Assembly (NCBI GenBank): GCA_900143635.1
Contig: FREY01000004.1
Span: 1-64,000, forward strand
Length of the DNA: 64,000 nucleotides
Reading direction: 5' to 3'
Source: Rhodobacteraceae bacterium Alg231-04
Lineage (GTDB): Bacteria > Pseudomonadota > Alphaproteobacteria > Rhodobacterales > Rhodobacteraceae
A program made the position numbers and the translations under genes. Of the stretch, positions 25,630 to 35,453 are shown piece by piece (position 1 is the stretch's first letter; every line of letters begins with the position of its first letter). The notes under the pieces were generated by a model, which saw only the letters and a list, made by a program, of their open reading frames with translations, was not told the origin of the DNA and ran no database searches.

Positions 25630-26643
25630 TCAGCCGCCGCAGATGCTCTGCAATAGCACCCAGTCACGATCGGGCAGAACAGGGTCCTGCATCTGCCCCG
25701 ACATCGGGTCTGCCTCGATCAGGCCTAGGACAGTTTCCCCAGTGATATCAATGGCATAGGCATAGGGCGTCGAGGGGATTGAGGCCTCGGCAAACTGGGC
25801 CAGCAGATCCTCGTCCTGCAGGGCAGGGCGTGGCAGGGTCAGCGCCTCTTCGGCGTAGCTGTCCAATGCGGCGCGGCTGATCAGCCCGGTTGTGAGCAGG
25901 CGGAACGCTTCGACTGTTCCGCTGTGTTGCAGCAGGGCGGCCAGCGGGTCGCTCGCTTCGGCGCGGGTGCGTTCAGCAAGGATGGCTCCTGCGGCAACTG
26001 CCGGGTCTTCATGGTCTTCAATCAGGGCGCGGTTCAACAGGATGATGCCGCCGGGCAGAATGTGGCTGCTGGCCAGTCCCGCAGGCAGGACTGCCAGCCG
26101 CTGTGCGCCGGTGCGCCCTGCCAGCCGGGCCAGAACAGGTGCCGAGGAGGCGGTGTTGCAGGCCTGACCCGACACGCGCTCGATCCGTCCCAGCAGGGCC
26201 TGTCCGATGGCCTTGCGCTGGATGTCCGGCACCACTTTTACCGCGTGGCGCTGGACTGCGCCGGGTAGCCAGAGCGCCAGAACAGTAGCCAGAAGGCCAA
26301 GCGAGCCCAGGACGCTGACGGCCCGTAGCCGACCGGGACGCGAGCGGCCCCGCTCCAGCGCGTTGCGCAATTTGCTGATCGCATCCAGCATGGCCGTTTC
26401 ATCACCGGCAATTTCCAGCGTTTCGGCGTCGTCGCCGGCCGGGTGGAACAGCGCAGGGAGCTGGCCTGGGTTGATGCGTTCAAGCGCGGCCAGCGACCAA
26501 TGGCCAAGAGGGCGGTCGTTCATATCGGTGATGGTCAGGGTCGCATCGCCCAGCGACACGATCACATCACGCCGCTGCGCCTCTGGTCCCGCCCGCCAGA
26601 GAGCGGCTGCTTCCAGTCGCTGATATTGCTTGAGTGCCGTCAT
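25630..26643 (-). CDS. M48-peptidase-like membrane protein lacking the HExxH motif
   Basis: A 337-residue protein. The N-terminal 90 residues are soluble, one hydrophobic segment follows near residues 105-128 (VLGSLGLLATVLALWLPGA), and the C-terminal part resembles M48 metallopeptidases: HILPGGIILLNRALIEDHEDPAVAAGAILAE aligns with the GG.I......LL....E.AGVLAHE stretch of that family. At the position where M48 has HExxH the sequence reads AERTRAE, so both zinc-binding histidines are absent. It is therefore probably inactive as a protease. A binding or chaperone role is a guess. Confidence 0.6.
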   Translation of the reverse strand: MTALKQYQRLEAAALWRAGPEAQRRDVIVSLGDATLTITDMNDRPLGHWSLAALERINPGQLPALFHPAGDDAETLEIAGDETAMLDAISKLRNALERGRSRPGRLRAVSVLGSLGLLATVLALWLPGAVQRHAVKVVPDIQRKAIGQALLGRIERVSGQACNTASSAPVLARLAGRTGAQRLAVLPAGLASSHILPGGIILLNRALIEDHEDPAVAAGAILAERTRAEASDPLAALLQHSGTVEAFRLLTTGLISRAALDSYAEEALTLPRPALQDEDLLAQFAEASIPSTPYAYAIDITGETVLGLIEADPMSGQMQDPVLPDRDWVLLQSICGG

Positions 26644-26716
26644 TCTGCCCGCAATTCACTGCTTGGTTTTGCAAGAATTCTACACGGGGCACCCATGGGC
26701 GGAAAAGCGCTAATTT

Positions 26717-26746
26717 CCTGTGCGCAGGCTCAGCGCACAGGTTTTT
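26717..26746 (+). terminator. Hairpin with T tract oriented against its neighbours
   Basis: CCTGTGCGC (26717-26725), loop AGGCTCA, GCGCACAGG (26733-26741), then TTTTT. Both flanking genes are on the minus strand, so a terminator pointing along the plus strand is unexpected. Confidence 0.6.
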
Positions 26747-26763
26747 GGTTAACAAACCCCGGT

Positions 26764-28392
26764 TCAGAGCGCCGCGGCGATCTCGCGCAGTTCAAACTTC
26801 TGGATCTTACCGGTCGAGGTTTTGGGCAAGTCCTGAAACACGATCATCTTTGGTGTCTTGAAGCCGGCCAGTGTTTCGCGGGCAAAAGCGATCAGCGCCG
26901 CCTCATCCGCGGGGGCTCCGGGTTTCAGTTCGACAAAGGCACAGGGCACTTCGCCCCACTTGTCGTCCGGTTTGGCCACGACGGCCGCAAGACTCACATC
27001 CGGGTGGCCCATCAGCACGCCTTCGACCTCGACCGACGAGATATTTTCGCCGCCCGAAATGATGATGTCCTTGGCGCGATCGGCGATCTGCACATAGGTA
27101 TCGGGATGCTGCACGGCAATGTCGCCGGAGTTGAAATAGCCGCCCTTGAAGGCCTCGGCGGTGGCTTCGGGGTTTTTCAGATAGCCCTTCATCACCGAGT
27201 TGCCGCGCAGCGCAATCTCGCCTTGGGTGACACCATCCATGGGCAGCACGTTCTGGTCGCTGTCGCGGATCACCACCGGTTCCATCATTGGCATGGCGAC
27301 GCCCTGACGGGCCTTGATCGCCGCCACGCCCGGCTTGTCCAGCGCGTCCCAGTCGCCGCCTTTCCAGTAGCATTCGGTGACATGGCCATAGGTTTCGGTC
27401 AGCCCGTAGACTTGTGTGACGTTGAACCCCAGATCCTCGATCTTGGTTAGGGTGGCGGGGGCAGGGGGGGCACCGGCGGTGAAGACCTCGACCCTGTGGT
27501 CAAACGTGCGACGGTCTTCGTCCAGCGCGTTGACCAGCGTGTTCAGAACAATGGGTGCGCCGCCGAAATGGGTGACGCCTTCGTAATGGATGGCGTTGTA
27601 GATCGCCGGGGCCGTCACATCGCGGCAGCAGACCAGCGTGCCGCCAATGACCGGCATCATCCAGGTGTGATTCCAGCCGTTGCAGTGAAACAGCGGCACA
27701 ATCGCCATGAAGATCGGATGCAGTGTCATCCGCCAGCTGATCACCGTGCCCATGGTCATCAGGTAAGCGCCGCGATGATGATAGACCACGCCCTTGGGCC
27801 GCCCGGTGGTGCCGGAGGTATAGTTGAGCGCCAGGCTCTCCCATTCGTCTTGCGGCATGATCCAGTCGAAATCCGCATCGCCCGAGGCCAGCAGATCCTC
27901 GTAAGTCATATAGCGGCCGGAGGCGTGCCAGCCGGCCGCATCATCCGGCACTTCGATGATGCGCGGCCCGTCGCCATCCATCTCAGAAACCGCGGCCTCG
28001 GCGAGGTCAAGGAACTGCGAGTCGACCAGCACCGCCTTGGCCTCCCCATGGGCAAAGATATAGGCGACCGTGCCGACATCGAGCCGTGTGTTGATGGTGT
28101 TCAGCACCGCGCTACAGGCGGGCACGCCAAAATGCGCCTCGGCTTGGGCGGGCAAATTCGGGATCAGCGTGGCCACAACGTCACCCGGTTTAATGCCGAT
28201 CTTGACCAAGCCGGAGGCCAGCCGGCTACAGCGTTCGTGGTATTGTGCATATGTCTTGCGATGGGCGCCATAGCTGACCGCGAGGTGATCCGGAAACACC
28301 TGCGCCGCACGTCGCAAATGCGACAGAGGGCTGAGCGGCACATAGTTGGCAGCTGTCTTTTCCAGCCCTGTTTCATCCGTCATCCAGCCCAT
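26764..28392 (-). CDS. Acyl-CoA synthetase (AMP-forming), possibly DmdB-like
   Basis: A 542-residue ANL-superfamily ligase activating a carboxylic acid to its CoA thioester. Motifs: the ATP loop YTSGTTGRPKGVVYHHRGA (near residue 192), the adenylate-binding YGLTETYG (near 330), GDIA near 420 and the catalytic Lys in KTSTGKIQKF at the C terminus. The sequence resembles medium-chain ligases including roseobacter 3-methylmercaptopropionate-CoA ligase (DmdB), so a role in DMSP demethylation is possible. Substrate choice cannot be proved from this. It is divergent from a DMT transporter. Confidence 0.88.
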   Translation of the reverse strand: MGWMTDETGLEKTAANYVPLSPLSHLRRAAQVFPDHLAVSYGAHRKTYAQYHERCSRLASGLVKIGIKPGDVVATLIPNLPAQAEAHFGVPACSAVLNTINTRLDVGTVAYIFAHGEAKAVLVDSQFLDLAEAAVSEMDGDGPRIIEVPDDAAGWHASGRYMTYEDLLASGDADFDWIMPQDEWESLALNYTSGTTGRPKGVVYHHRGAYLMTMGTVISWRMTLHPIFMAIVPLFHCNGWNHTWMMPVIGGTLVCCRDVTAPAIYNAIHYEGVTHFGGAPIVLNTLVNALDEDRRTFDHRVEVFTAGAPPAPATLTKIEDLGFNVTQVYGLTETYGHVTECYWKGGDWDALDKPGVAAIKARQGVAMPMMEPVVIRDSDQNVLPMDGVTQGEIALRGNSVMKGYLKNPEATAEAFKGGYFNSGDIAVQHPDTYVQIADRAKDIIISGGENISSVEVEGVLMGHPDVSLAAVVAKPDDKWGEVPCAFVELKPGAPADEAALIAFARETLAGFKTPKMIVFQDLPKTSTGKIQKFELREIAAAL

Positions 28393-28519
28393 TTGAACCT
28401 CCCCTGATTCTTCTGTTGCCCCTGTCGTTTTTATGACAGACCGATGCCGTCACGTAAGTCAGTAGAAACACCATAGGTATTTCCACGTATTATAAATGTC
28501 TGACAATTGAGGGGCCCAC

Positions 28520-29470
28520 ATGTCAAGCAGCGACAGGAACCAGCCATTGGCGGCAGCCGGGACCATGTTGGGGGCAATGCTGGTCATTGGATTTGTCGAC
28601 AATTTCGTCGCCCAGGCTGGCGGCACCATTGGCTTGTGGCAGTTGCAACTGATGCGAGCGGCAATGGCGATGCCTCTTGTCTATGGGCTGTCGCTCATCG
28701 GGATGGGGGCCTTCTGGCCGCGCCAGCCGCTGAATGTTCTGGCGCGCAGCTTTTTTGTCGCGATGGCGATCCTGCTCTACTTTGCCTCGCTTAGTTTCAT
28801 GCCGATTGCACAGGCGGTGGCGGGGTTCTTTGTATCGCCGCTCTGTGTGCTGCTGATTAATGTGGTGGTGATGCGCCAGCGGGTTGGGCCGTGGCGCACC
28901 GGCGCAGCAGTTCTGGGGTTCTTGGGTATCCTTCTGGTGGTGAAGCCCGAGGGTGACAGCTTCAACCTATGGATGTTTTTGCCAGTGCTGGGCGGCATGT
29001 TCAATGCCATTGGCATGGTCGCTACGCGCAGCTGGTGCGAAGAGGAAAGCGCGGTCTGCCTGCTGGCGGGGTTTTTGTTCATGCAGGCGGTCATGGGCCT
29101 TATCATATTGGTAGCGCTTCCATTTTTCTCGCTGGACGTTGCCGAAGGAACAGCTGGATTTCTGACCCGTGGCTGGGTGTGGGACTTCTGGCCCGTTTTC
29201 CCAATGCTTTTGATGATGGCGATTGGGGCCGTTATTGGGGTTGGGCTTGTGTTTCGGGCCTATCAGCTGGAGGAGGCAAGCTTTGTCGCCATTTTCGAAT
29301 ACTCGCTGATGATCTTTGCGCCGCTTTTTGCGTGGTTCCTGTTTGGGCAGACGGTTGGCCTGCTGCAGGCCTGCGGCATTGTGATGATCCTTGCCGCTGG
29401 CGTCGTCATTGCGCTGCGCAGTGAAACCAGCCAGACCGCTGGTCAGGAGCATGACGCCCCAGTAGTGTGA
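28520..29470 (+). CDS. DMT-superfamily (EamA) transporter
   Basis: A 316-residue inner-membrane protein with about ten predicted helices in two five-helix repeats, as usual for EamA/DMT transporters. Markers include the central GGMFNAIGMVATRSW between repeats and the terminal ACGIVMILAAGVVIALRS. Substrates of the family range from amino acids to metabolites; none can be given here. GAGGGG precedes the start. It lies five bases before the sulfotransferase gene, suggesting an operon. Confidence 0.88.
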   Translation: MSSSDRNQPLAAAGTMLGAMLVIGFVDNFVAQAGGTIGLWQLQLMRAAMAMPLVYGLSLIGMGAFWPRQPLNVLARSFFVAMAILLYFASLSFMPIAQAVAGFFVSPLCVLLINVVVMRQRVGPWRTGAAVLGFLGILLVVKPEGDSFNLWMFLPVLGGMFNAIGMVATRSWCEEESAVCLLAGFLFMQAVMGLIILVALPFFSLDVAEGTAGFLTRGWVWDFWPVFPMLLMMAIGAVIGVGLVFRAYQLEEASFVAIFEYSLMIFAPLFAWFLFGQTVGLLQACGIVMILAAGVVIALRSETSQTAGQEHDAPVV

Positions 29471-29474
29471 CCCC

Positions 29475-30125
29475 ATGATCCTGTCTCACGGGCGGTCCTT
29501 CGTCTTTATCCATATTCCCAAGACCGGCGGCACGGCGCTGGCGCTGGCGCTGGAAGCCCGCGCCATGAAGGATGACATCATGCTGGGCGACACGCCCAAG
29601 GCCCTGAAGCGCCGCCGCCGGGTCAGGGATGCGCAGACGCGCGGGCGGTTGTGGAAACACTCCACCCTGGCGGACATCGAAGGGTTGGTGCCGGAGGCCA
29701 CGCTGGACGGGCTTTTCGCTTTCACGCTTGTGCGCAATCCTTGGGACCGGATGGTCAGCTATTACCACTGGCTGCGTAGCCAGTCCTTTGCCCATCCTTC
29801 CGTTGATCTGGCCAATAGCCTCGGGTTTGGTGAATTCGTGCTGCACCCGCAGACACAGGCGTCCTTTGGCGCGGCCACGGCTGCGTCCTACATGCGCCGC
29901 AGCAGCGGGGTGGAGCAATGCGCGGCTTATATCCGGCTGGAGCATTTTCAGGCGGATGCCCAGCCGCTGTTTGACCATCTCGGCTTTGAGCTGGAGCTGC
30001 CACACGTCAACGCTTCAAACCGGCGGGCCGACTGGCGCAGCTACTATGATGCGCAGTCTCAGGCAGCGGTTGCAGACTGCTGCGGCGAAGATATTGAGCG
30101 GTTTGAATACTCTTTTAACGATTAG
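29475..30125 (+). CDS. Small sulfotransferase family protein
   Basis: A 216-residue PAPS-type sulfotransferase. The 5'-phosphosulfate loop is FIHIPKTGGTALA (residues about 10-22) and the 3'-phosphate binding site is LVRNPWDRMVSYYHW (near residues 85-100), both typical of the bacterial Sulfotransfer_2 type. The C-terminal part holds RLEHFQ, also common. The acceptor is unknown. It follows the DMT transporter with a 4-base gap, so the two may act on the same exported product. Confidence 0.87.
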   Translation: MILSHGRSFVFIHIPKTGGTALALALEARAMKDDIMLGDTPKALKRRRRVRDAQTRGRLWKHSTLADIEGLVPEATLDGLFAFTLVRNPWDRMVSYYHWLRSQSFAHPSVDLANSLGFGEFVLHPQTQASFGAATAASYMRRSSGVEQCAAYIRLEHFQADAQPLFDHLGFELELPHVNASNRRADWRSYYDAQSQAAVADCCGEDIERFEYSFND

Positions 30126-30252
30126 GCTTTAGCACTGATACGGACAAACGGGTGTGCTGCCTCAGAGCAGAGAACTGCGCAGCATCCCGAACAGAGGTAT
30201 CAGCGCTTCTCAGCACCGTCGGGAAGCCGTCTTTTTTCAGAAGGGAAAGACG

Positions 30253-30936
30253 ATGTTCGACTGGATCAAAAGCAAGGCTTCGCCCATCGCCATGGGGCTT
30301 GAGACCGAATCTCCCCTCATCGCTTGCGGGCAGGGCGGGCTGATGGGCACGACCCATGTGGCCTCGAACCTTGGCTGGCGGCAGGCGGATAAGCTGGCGG
30401 TCGGCGATCAGGTGCTGACATTCGACCACGGTATGCAGCCGATCACCGAGGTCCACCGCGAAACTGTTTACATGCCCGAAGGCGGCTTTTCCCCCGCCCA
30501 ATGCCCGCTTTATGTGCCGGTCGATGCGCTGTTCAACCGCGCGCCGATGTGGCTGATGCCGGATCAGGGGGTGATGCTGGAGAGCGAGCTGGCCGAGGAT
30601 GACAATGGCGACCCCTTTGTAGTGGTGCCTGCCTGCGCGCTGGAAGGCTATCGCGGTATCCGCCGCGAACAGACCGGTGCCAAGCTGGAACTGGTGATGC
30701 CCCGTTGTGAAAACGACGAGGTGATCTATGCCGAGGCCGGCGCAATGGCGTTCAACCCTACGCCCCGCAGTGCGCTGGAGCTGGCAGGCGGGCTGCCCCG
30801 CAGCCTCTACCGTGTGCTTGCCCCCTATGAGGCGCGCCAACTGGTGGTTGATCTGATCTCGGACGAGACCTTCTGGGCCCCGGATCTGCCGATGGATCCG
30901 GGCGGCCCGGCGCAACTGCCGGCCGGTGTCTGGTAA
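30253..30936 (+). CDS. Stand-alone Hint-domain protein
   Basis: A 227-residue protein built mostly of a Hint (hedgehog/intein-type) domain. Markers are LGWRQADKLAVGDQVLTFDHGMQPI near residues 48-73 and a following beta-rich region. A Cys is present near residue 25 (LIACGQGG), but the surroundings differ from the usual CFTPGT-type block, so autoprocessing is doubtful. Such proteins are common in Rhodobacteraceae, with unclear function. GGGAAAG precedes the start. Confidence 0.8.
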   Translation: MFDWIKSKASPIAMGLETESPLIACGQGGLMGTTHVASNLGWRQADKLAVGDQVLTFDHGMQPITEVHRETVYMPEGGFSPAQCPLYVPVDALFNRAPMWLMPDQGVMLESELAEDDNGDPFVVVPACALEGYRGIRREQTGAKLELVMPRCENDEVIYAEAGAMAFNPTPRSALELAGGLPRSLYRVLAPYEARQLVVDLISDETFWAPDLPMDPGGPAQLPAGVW

Positions 30937-30959
30937 AGGAATTCCCCATCCCCAATCTG

Positions 30960-30984
30960 CCCCGCTTCGGCGGGGTTTTCTTTG
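30960..30984 (+). terminator. Rho-independent terminator after the Hint gene
   Basis: CCCCGC (30960-30965), TTCG tetraloop, GCGGGG (30970-30975), then TTTTCTTT. Confidence 0.9.
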
Positions 30985-31002
30985 GGCGTGGCGCGATGTG
31001 CC

Positions 31003-31034
31003 AAAAAGAAATGCCGCGGATGATCCGCGGCATT
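31003..31034 (-). terminator. Terminator of the fad cluster
   Basis: AATGCCGCGGA (31010-31020), TGA, TCCGCGGCATT (31024-31034): a perfect 11-base stem. On the minus strand it is followed by TCTTTTTGG; on the plus strand TTTTTGG also follows, so it can work both ways. Confidence 0.85.
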
Positions 31035-31056
31035 TTTGGTTTCTCATGGGCCGTGT

Positions 31057-33258
31057 TTAAGCCGCCGATGCCTTCTCAGGGTCGAAGCGCCCATAGAAGC
31101 TCTGGCCCTTCTGCGCCATCTCGCGCAGCAGTGGCGGGCAGGTGAAACGGTCGCCGTAGGCCTCAGTCAGTTGGTCGCAGCGCTCGGCCGCATAGGGCGT
31201 GCCGATGATGTCCAGCCAGCTGAGCGGACCACCCGACCAGGGCGCGAAACCCCAGGCCAGAACCGCGCCCACGTCGCCTTCGCGGATGTCTTCCAACACG
31301 CCTTCTTCCAGCGCGCGCACCGATTCCAGCACTTGGGCAAACATCAGCCGCTCCTGCACTTCGGTCAGGCTTGGCTGGTCCTCGGCCAGCGGGTATTTCT
31401 CCTGCATACCTTTCCAATATTCGGTGCGTTTGCCTTTGGCGTCATAGTCAAAGAAGCCAGCGCTGGCCTTGCGGCCCAGACGGCCCTCGTCTTCCAACCA
31501 GAAGATCAGATCATCGGCCGGGCTGTCAGGATATTCATCCCCCATTGCCGCCTTAGTGGCGCGAGCGATCTTGGCGCCGAGGTCAATGGATGTCTCATCG
31601 CAGAGCTGGATCGGCCCCACCGGGAAACCCAACTGACGGGCGGCATTGTCGACCAGAACCGGTGACACGCCTTCGGTGATCATCCGCAGGCCTTCGTTGA
31701 TGTAGGGCAGGATACAACGGTTGCAGTAGAAGAACCGCGCATCATTCACTACGATCGGAGTCTTGCGGATCTGGCGCACATAATCCAGCGCCTTGGCCAC
31801 TGCCCGGTCACCGGTTTCCTTACCCTTGATGATCTCCACCAGCATCATCTTCTCAACCGGAGAGAAGAAGTGGATGCCGATGAACTGATCCTGCCGCTTG
31901 GAGGCCTTGGCCAGTTCGGTGATCGGCAGGGTTGAGGTGTTGGAGGCGAAGATGCAGTCTTCGGGGATCACCGCCTCGACCTTGGCGGTCATCTCAGCCT
32001 TAACTTTCGGATCTTCAAACACCGCCTCAATGATCAGATCACAGCCCTTCAGCTGTTCCAGATCAGGGGTGGCGGTTATCTGTGCCAAGAGCGCCGCTTT
32101 GGTTTCTTCCGTGGCTTTGCCGCGCTTGATGCCCTTGTCCATATAGTCGGCGGAATAGGCCTTGCCGCGATCCGCAGCCTCCTGGTCGCGATCGATCAGT
32201 ACAACCTCCATGCCCGCCTTGGCAGAGACCAACGCGATGCCGGCCCCCATCATGCCTGCGCCCAGAACACCGATCTTTTTCACCGATTGATCCGCGACGC
32301 CCTTGGGCCGCACAGCGCCTTTTTCCAGCGCTTGTTTGTTCAGGAACAGGCTGCGGATCATCGCCGAAGAGGACGGGTTCATCAGCACATGAGTGAACCA
32401 GCGCGCTTCGATTTTCAGGGCGTTGTCGAAATCAACCAGCGCGCCCTCATAGATCGCGCTGAGCAGCGCCTTGGCGGCCGGGAAGGCTCCTTGCGTCTTG
32501 CCGTTGATCATCGCGCTGGCGCCAACAAAGGTCATGAAACCAGCCGGATGATAGGGCGCGCCGCCGGGCATTTTATAGCCTTTGGCGTCCCATGGTTTGA
32601 CGATATCGGCAGGCGAGGCGTTCAGCACCCAGTCGCGCGCGGCTTCCAGCGGGTCAGCAGCAACCGCATCAATCAGCTGAGCCGACTTGGCTTTCTTTGG
32701 GTCCAGCATTTTGCCTTCCAGCAAAACAGGTGCCGCTGCCATGGCACCGACCATCCGGGAATAGCGCGTGGTTCCGCCCGCACCGGGGAAAATGCCCAGC
32801 AGGATCTCGGGCAGGCCGATCTTGGCTTTGGGATTGTCGGTCATAACCCGATGATGGCAGGCCAGTGCAATCTCGGTTCCGATGCCGGCGCAGGTGCCGT
32901 TGATGGCGCAGGCGATGGGCTTGCCGCCCTTGTTGGTTTTCGGCTCCATGTCGGCGCGCTCGATTTTGCGCAGGATGCTGTGGCCGCCCATGGTGAAATC
33001 GAATAGGCCCTGAGCCGGGTTGTCACCGCTTTCTTCGCGGATGCTGGCCAGCACATTCAGGTCCATTCCGCCGGCAAAATCCTTCTTGGCGGATGTTATC
33101 ACCACGCCTTTCACGGCGTCATCGGCCAGGGCCTGATCGATATATCCTTCCACCAAACCAAAGGCCTCGCGGGTCAGCACGTTCATGGATTTGCCCACGG
33201 CGTCCCAGGTGATGATGGCAACGCCGTCCGCGTCTACGTCGTATGTGAAGTCGGTCAT
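31057..33258 (-). CDS. fadJ: Multifunctional 3-hydroxyacyl-CoA dehydrogenase/enoyl-CoA hydratase
   Basis: A 733-residue fatty-acid beta-oxidation enzyme. The N-terminal crotonase domain is at about 1-190 (KKDFAGGMDLN, and CAINGTCAGIGTEIALACHH near 110-130). The NAD-binding Rossmann domain starts near 325 (KIGVLGAGMMGAGIALVSAKAGMEVVLID), followed by the C-terminal 3-hydroxyacyl-CoA dehydrogenase domains. It matches FadJ/FadB-type alpha subunits, with the thiolase encoded next to it. Symbol fadJ is used by resemblance; fadB is equally defensible. Confidence 0.93.
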   Translation of the reverse strand: MTDFTYDVDADGVAIITWDAVGKSMNVLTREAFGLVEGYIDQALADDAVKGVVITSAKKDFAGGMDLNVLASIREESGDNPAQGLFDFTMGGHSILRKIERADMEPKTNKGGKPIACAINGTCAGIGTEIALACHHRVMTDNPKAKIGLPEILLGIFPGAGGTTRYSRMVGAMAAAPVLLEGKMLDPKKAKSAQLIDAVAADPLEAARDWVLNASPADIVKPWDAKGYKMPGGAPYHPAGFMTFVGASAMINGKTQGAFPAAKALLSAIYEGALVDFDNALKIEARWFTHVLMNPSSSAMIRSLFLNKQALEKGAVRPKGVADQSVKKIGVLGAGMMGAGIALVSAKAGMEVVLIDRDQEAADRGKAYSADYMDKGIKRGKATEETKAALLAQITATPDLEQLKGCDLIIEAVFEDPKVKAEMTAKVEAVIPEDCIFASNTSTLPITELAKASKRQDQFIGIHFFSPVEKMMLVEIIKGKETGDRAVAKALDYVRQIRKTPIVVNDARFFYCNRCILPYINEGLRMITEGVSPVLVDNAARQLGFPVGPIQLCDETSIDLGAKIARATKAAMGDEYPDSPADDLIFWLEDEGRLGRKASAGFFDYDAKGKRTEYWKGMQEKYPLAEDQPSLTEVQERLMFAQVLESVRALEEGVLEDIREGDVGAVLAWGFAPWSGGPLSWLDIIGTPYAAERCDQLTEAYGDRFTCPPLLREMAQKGQSFYGRFDPEKASAA

Positions 33259-33322
33259 GTCTTGTCTCCGCTCTGTCGGGGAGGGCGCGGGATCTGCCCG
33301 CGCCGCTTAAGATGTTTCTGGC

Positions 33323-34534
<1,212 letters not shown>

Positions 34535-34544
34535 CTTGGTCTCC

Positions 34545-35177
34545 TCAGGCGCGGTCCGACGGGTTGCCGGGCATCAGGTCATAGGGGTGTTTCCAGCCCG
34601 GCTGCGCGGCAATGCGGGTCAGCCAGGTGTCGATATGGGGGAAATCCTTGCGGTCAAACCCGAAGGGTTCAGGGTAGTAGAGGTAGCTGCAGCAGCTGAT
34701 GTCGGCATTGGTCAGCCCGTCGCCAACGATCCAGTCGCGCCCCTCCAGATGGCTGTTCAGCGTGGCATAAGCTGCTTTTAGGCGACCCTGCATGAAGGGA
34801 ATCACCTGTTCGGGGCGTTTGTCTTCGGGCAGGAAGTTCATCAGGAAGCGGGTCATCCCGGCCTGGCTGGAGAGTTTGTGATTGTCCCAGAGCACCCAGC
34901 GCAGCACCTCGTACTTGTCTTCCGGGCTGCCGCCGAACTTTCCGGTCTTGTCGGTGATATATTGCTGGATAGCGCCGGACTGGCTGAGGCGGAAATCGCC
35001 GTCCTCCAGCATCGGCGCCTCTGCCATCACATTGACACCGCGGAATTCTTCGCTGCGGGCGGCGCCGCGGAAGAAGTCCACGAAAACCGGCTCCCAGTCG
35101 AGGCCGGAGAGTTCCAGCGCCAGCGCCGCCTTGTAGGAATTGCCGCTTTCACCGAAACAATGGAGCTTGATCGTCAT
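34545..35177 (-). CDS. Glutathione S-transferase family protein
   Basis: A 210-residue GST. The thioredoxin-like N-terminal domain (about 1-80) holds EAPMLEDGDFRLSQSGAIQQYI, the usual cis-Pro and glutathione gamma-Glu contact region, with the helical C-terminal domain after it. The start MTIKLHCFGESGNSYKAALAL fits the family; a longer frame upstream is not. It lies between the thiolase and the acyl-CoA dehydrogenase genes, so it may be co-transcribed with beta-oxidation. Its substrate is unknown. Confidence 0.87.
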   Translation of the reverse strand: MTIKLHCFGESGNSYKAALALELSGLDWEPVFVDFFRGAARSEEFRGVNVMAEAPMLEDGDFRLSQSGAIQQYITDKTGKFGGSPEDKYEVLRWVLWDNHKLSSQAGMTRFLMNFLPEDKRPEQVIPFMQGRLKAAYATLNSHLEGRDWIVGDGLTNADISCCSYLYYPEPFGFDRKDFPHIDTWLTRIAAQPGWKHPYDLMPGNPSDRA

Positions 35178-35413
35178 TGGTCTGATCCTGTTGCTGATGG
35201 CCGGAGCGGGGGGTTCACACCCCCGCACCCCCGTGGAGTATTTGTGAAAAGATGATGGGGCCCTTTACCCCCTGGTAACCATGATTGCAGAGCCTGGAAG
35301 GGCGGTACAGGCTGGAGAGCCGATGGCCGTAAAAGGTGAAGGCAGCGCTCCCGTCCTGATGGCTTGGGCCCTGTGGCGGGAGCGTTTTCATCTTTTCCGA
35401 ATTCCCCTTCTTT

Positions 35414-35448
35414 CGGTACCCGGCGGCCAGTATTGCCGCCGGGTACCG
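35414..35448 (-). terminator. Strong hairpin after the acyl-CoA dehydrogenase gene
   Basis: CGGTACCCGGCGGC (35414-35427), loop CAGTATT, GCCGCCGGGTACCG (35435-35448): a perfect 14-base stem six bases past the minus-strand stop. No T tract follows, so this is a partial or protein-bound terminator. It would separate the dehydrogenase from the GST-thiolase genes. Confidence 0.55.
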
Positions 35449-35453
35449 TCTGA

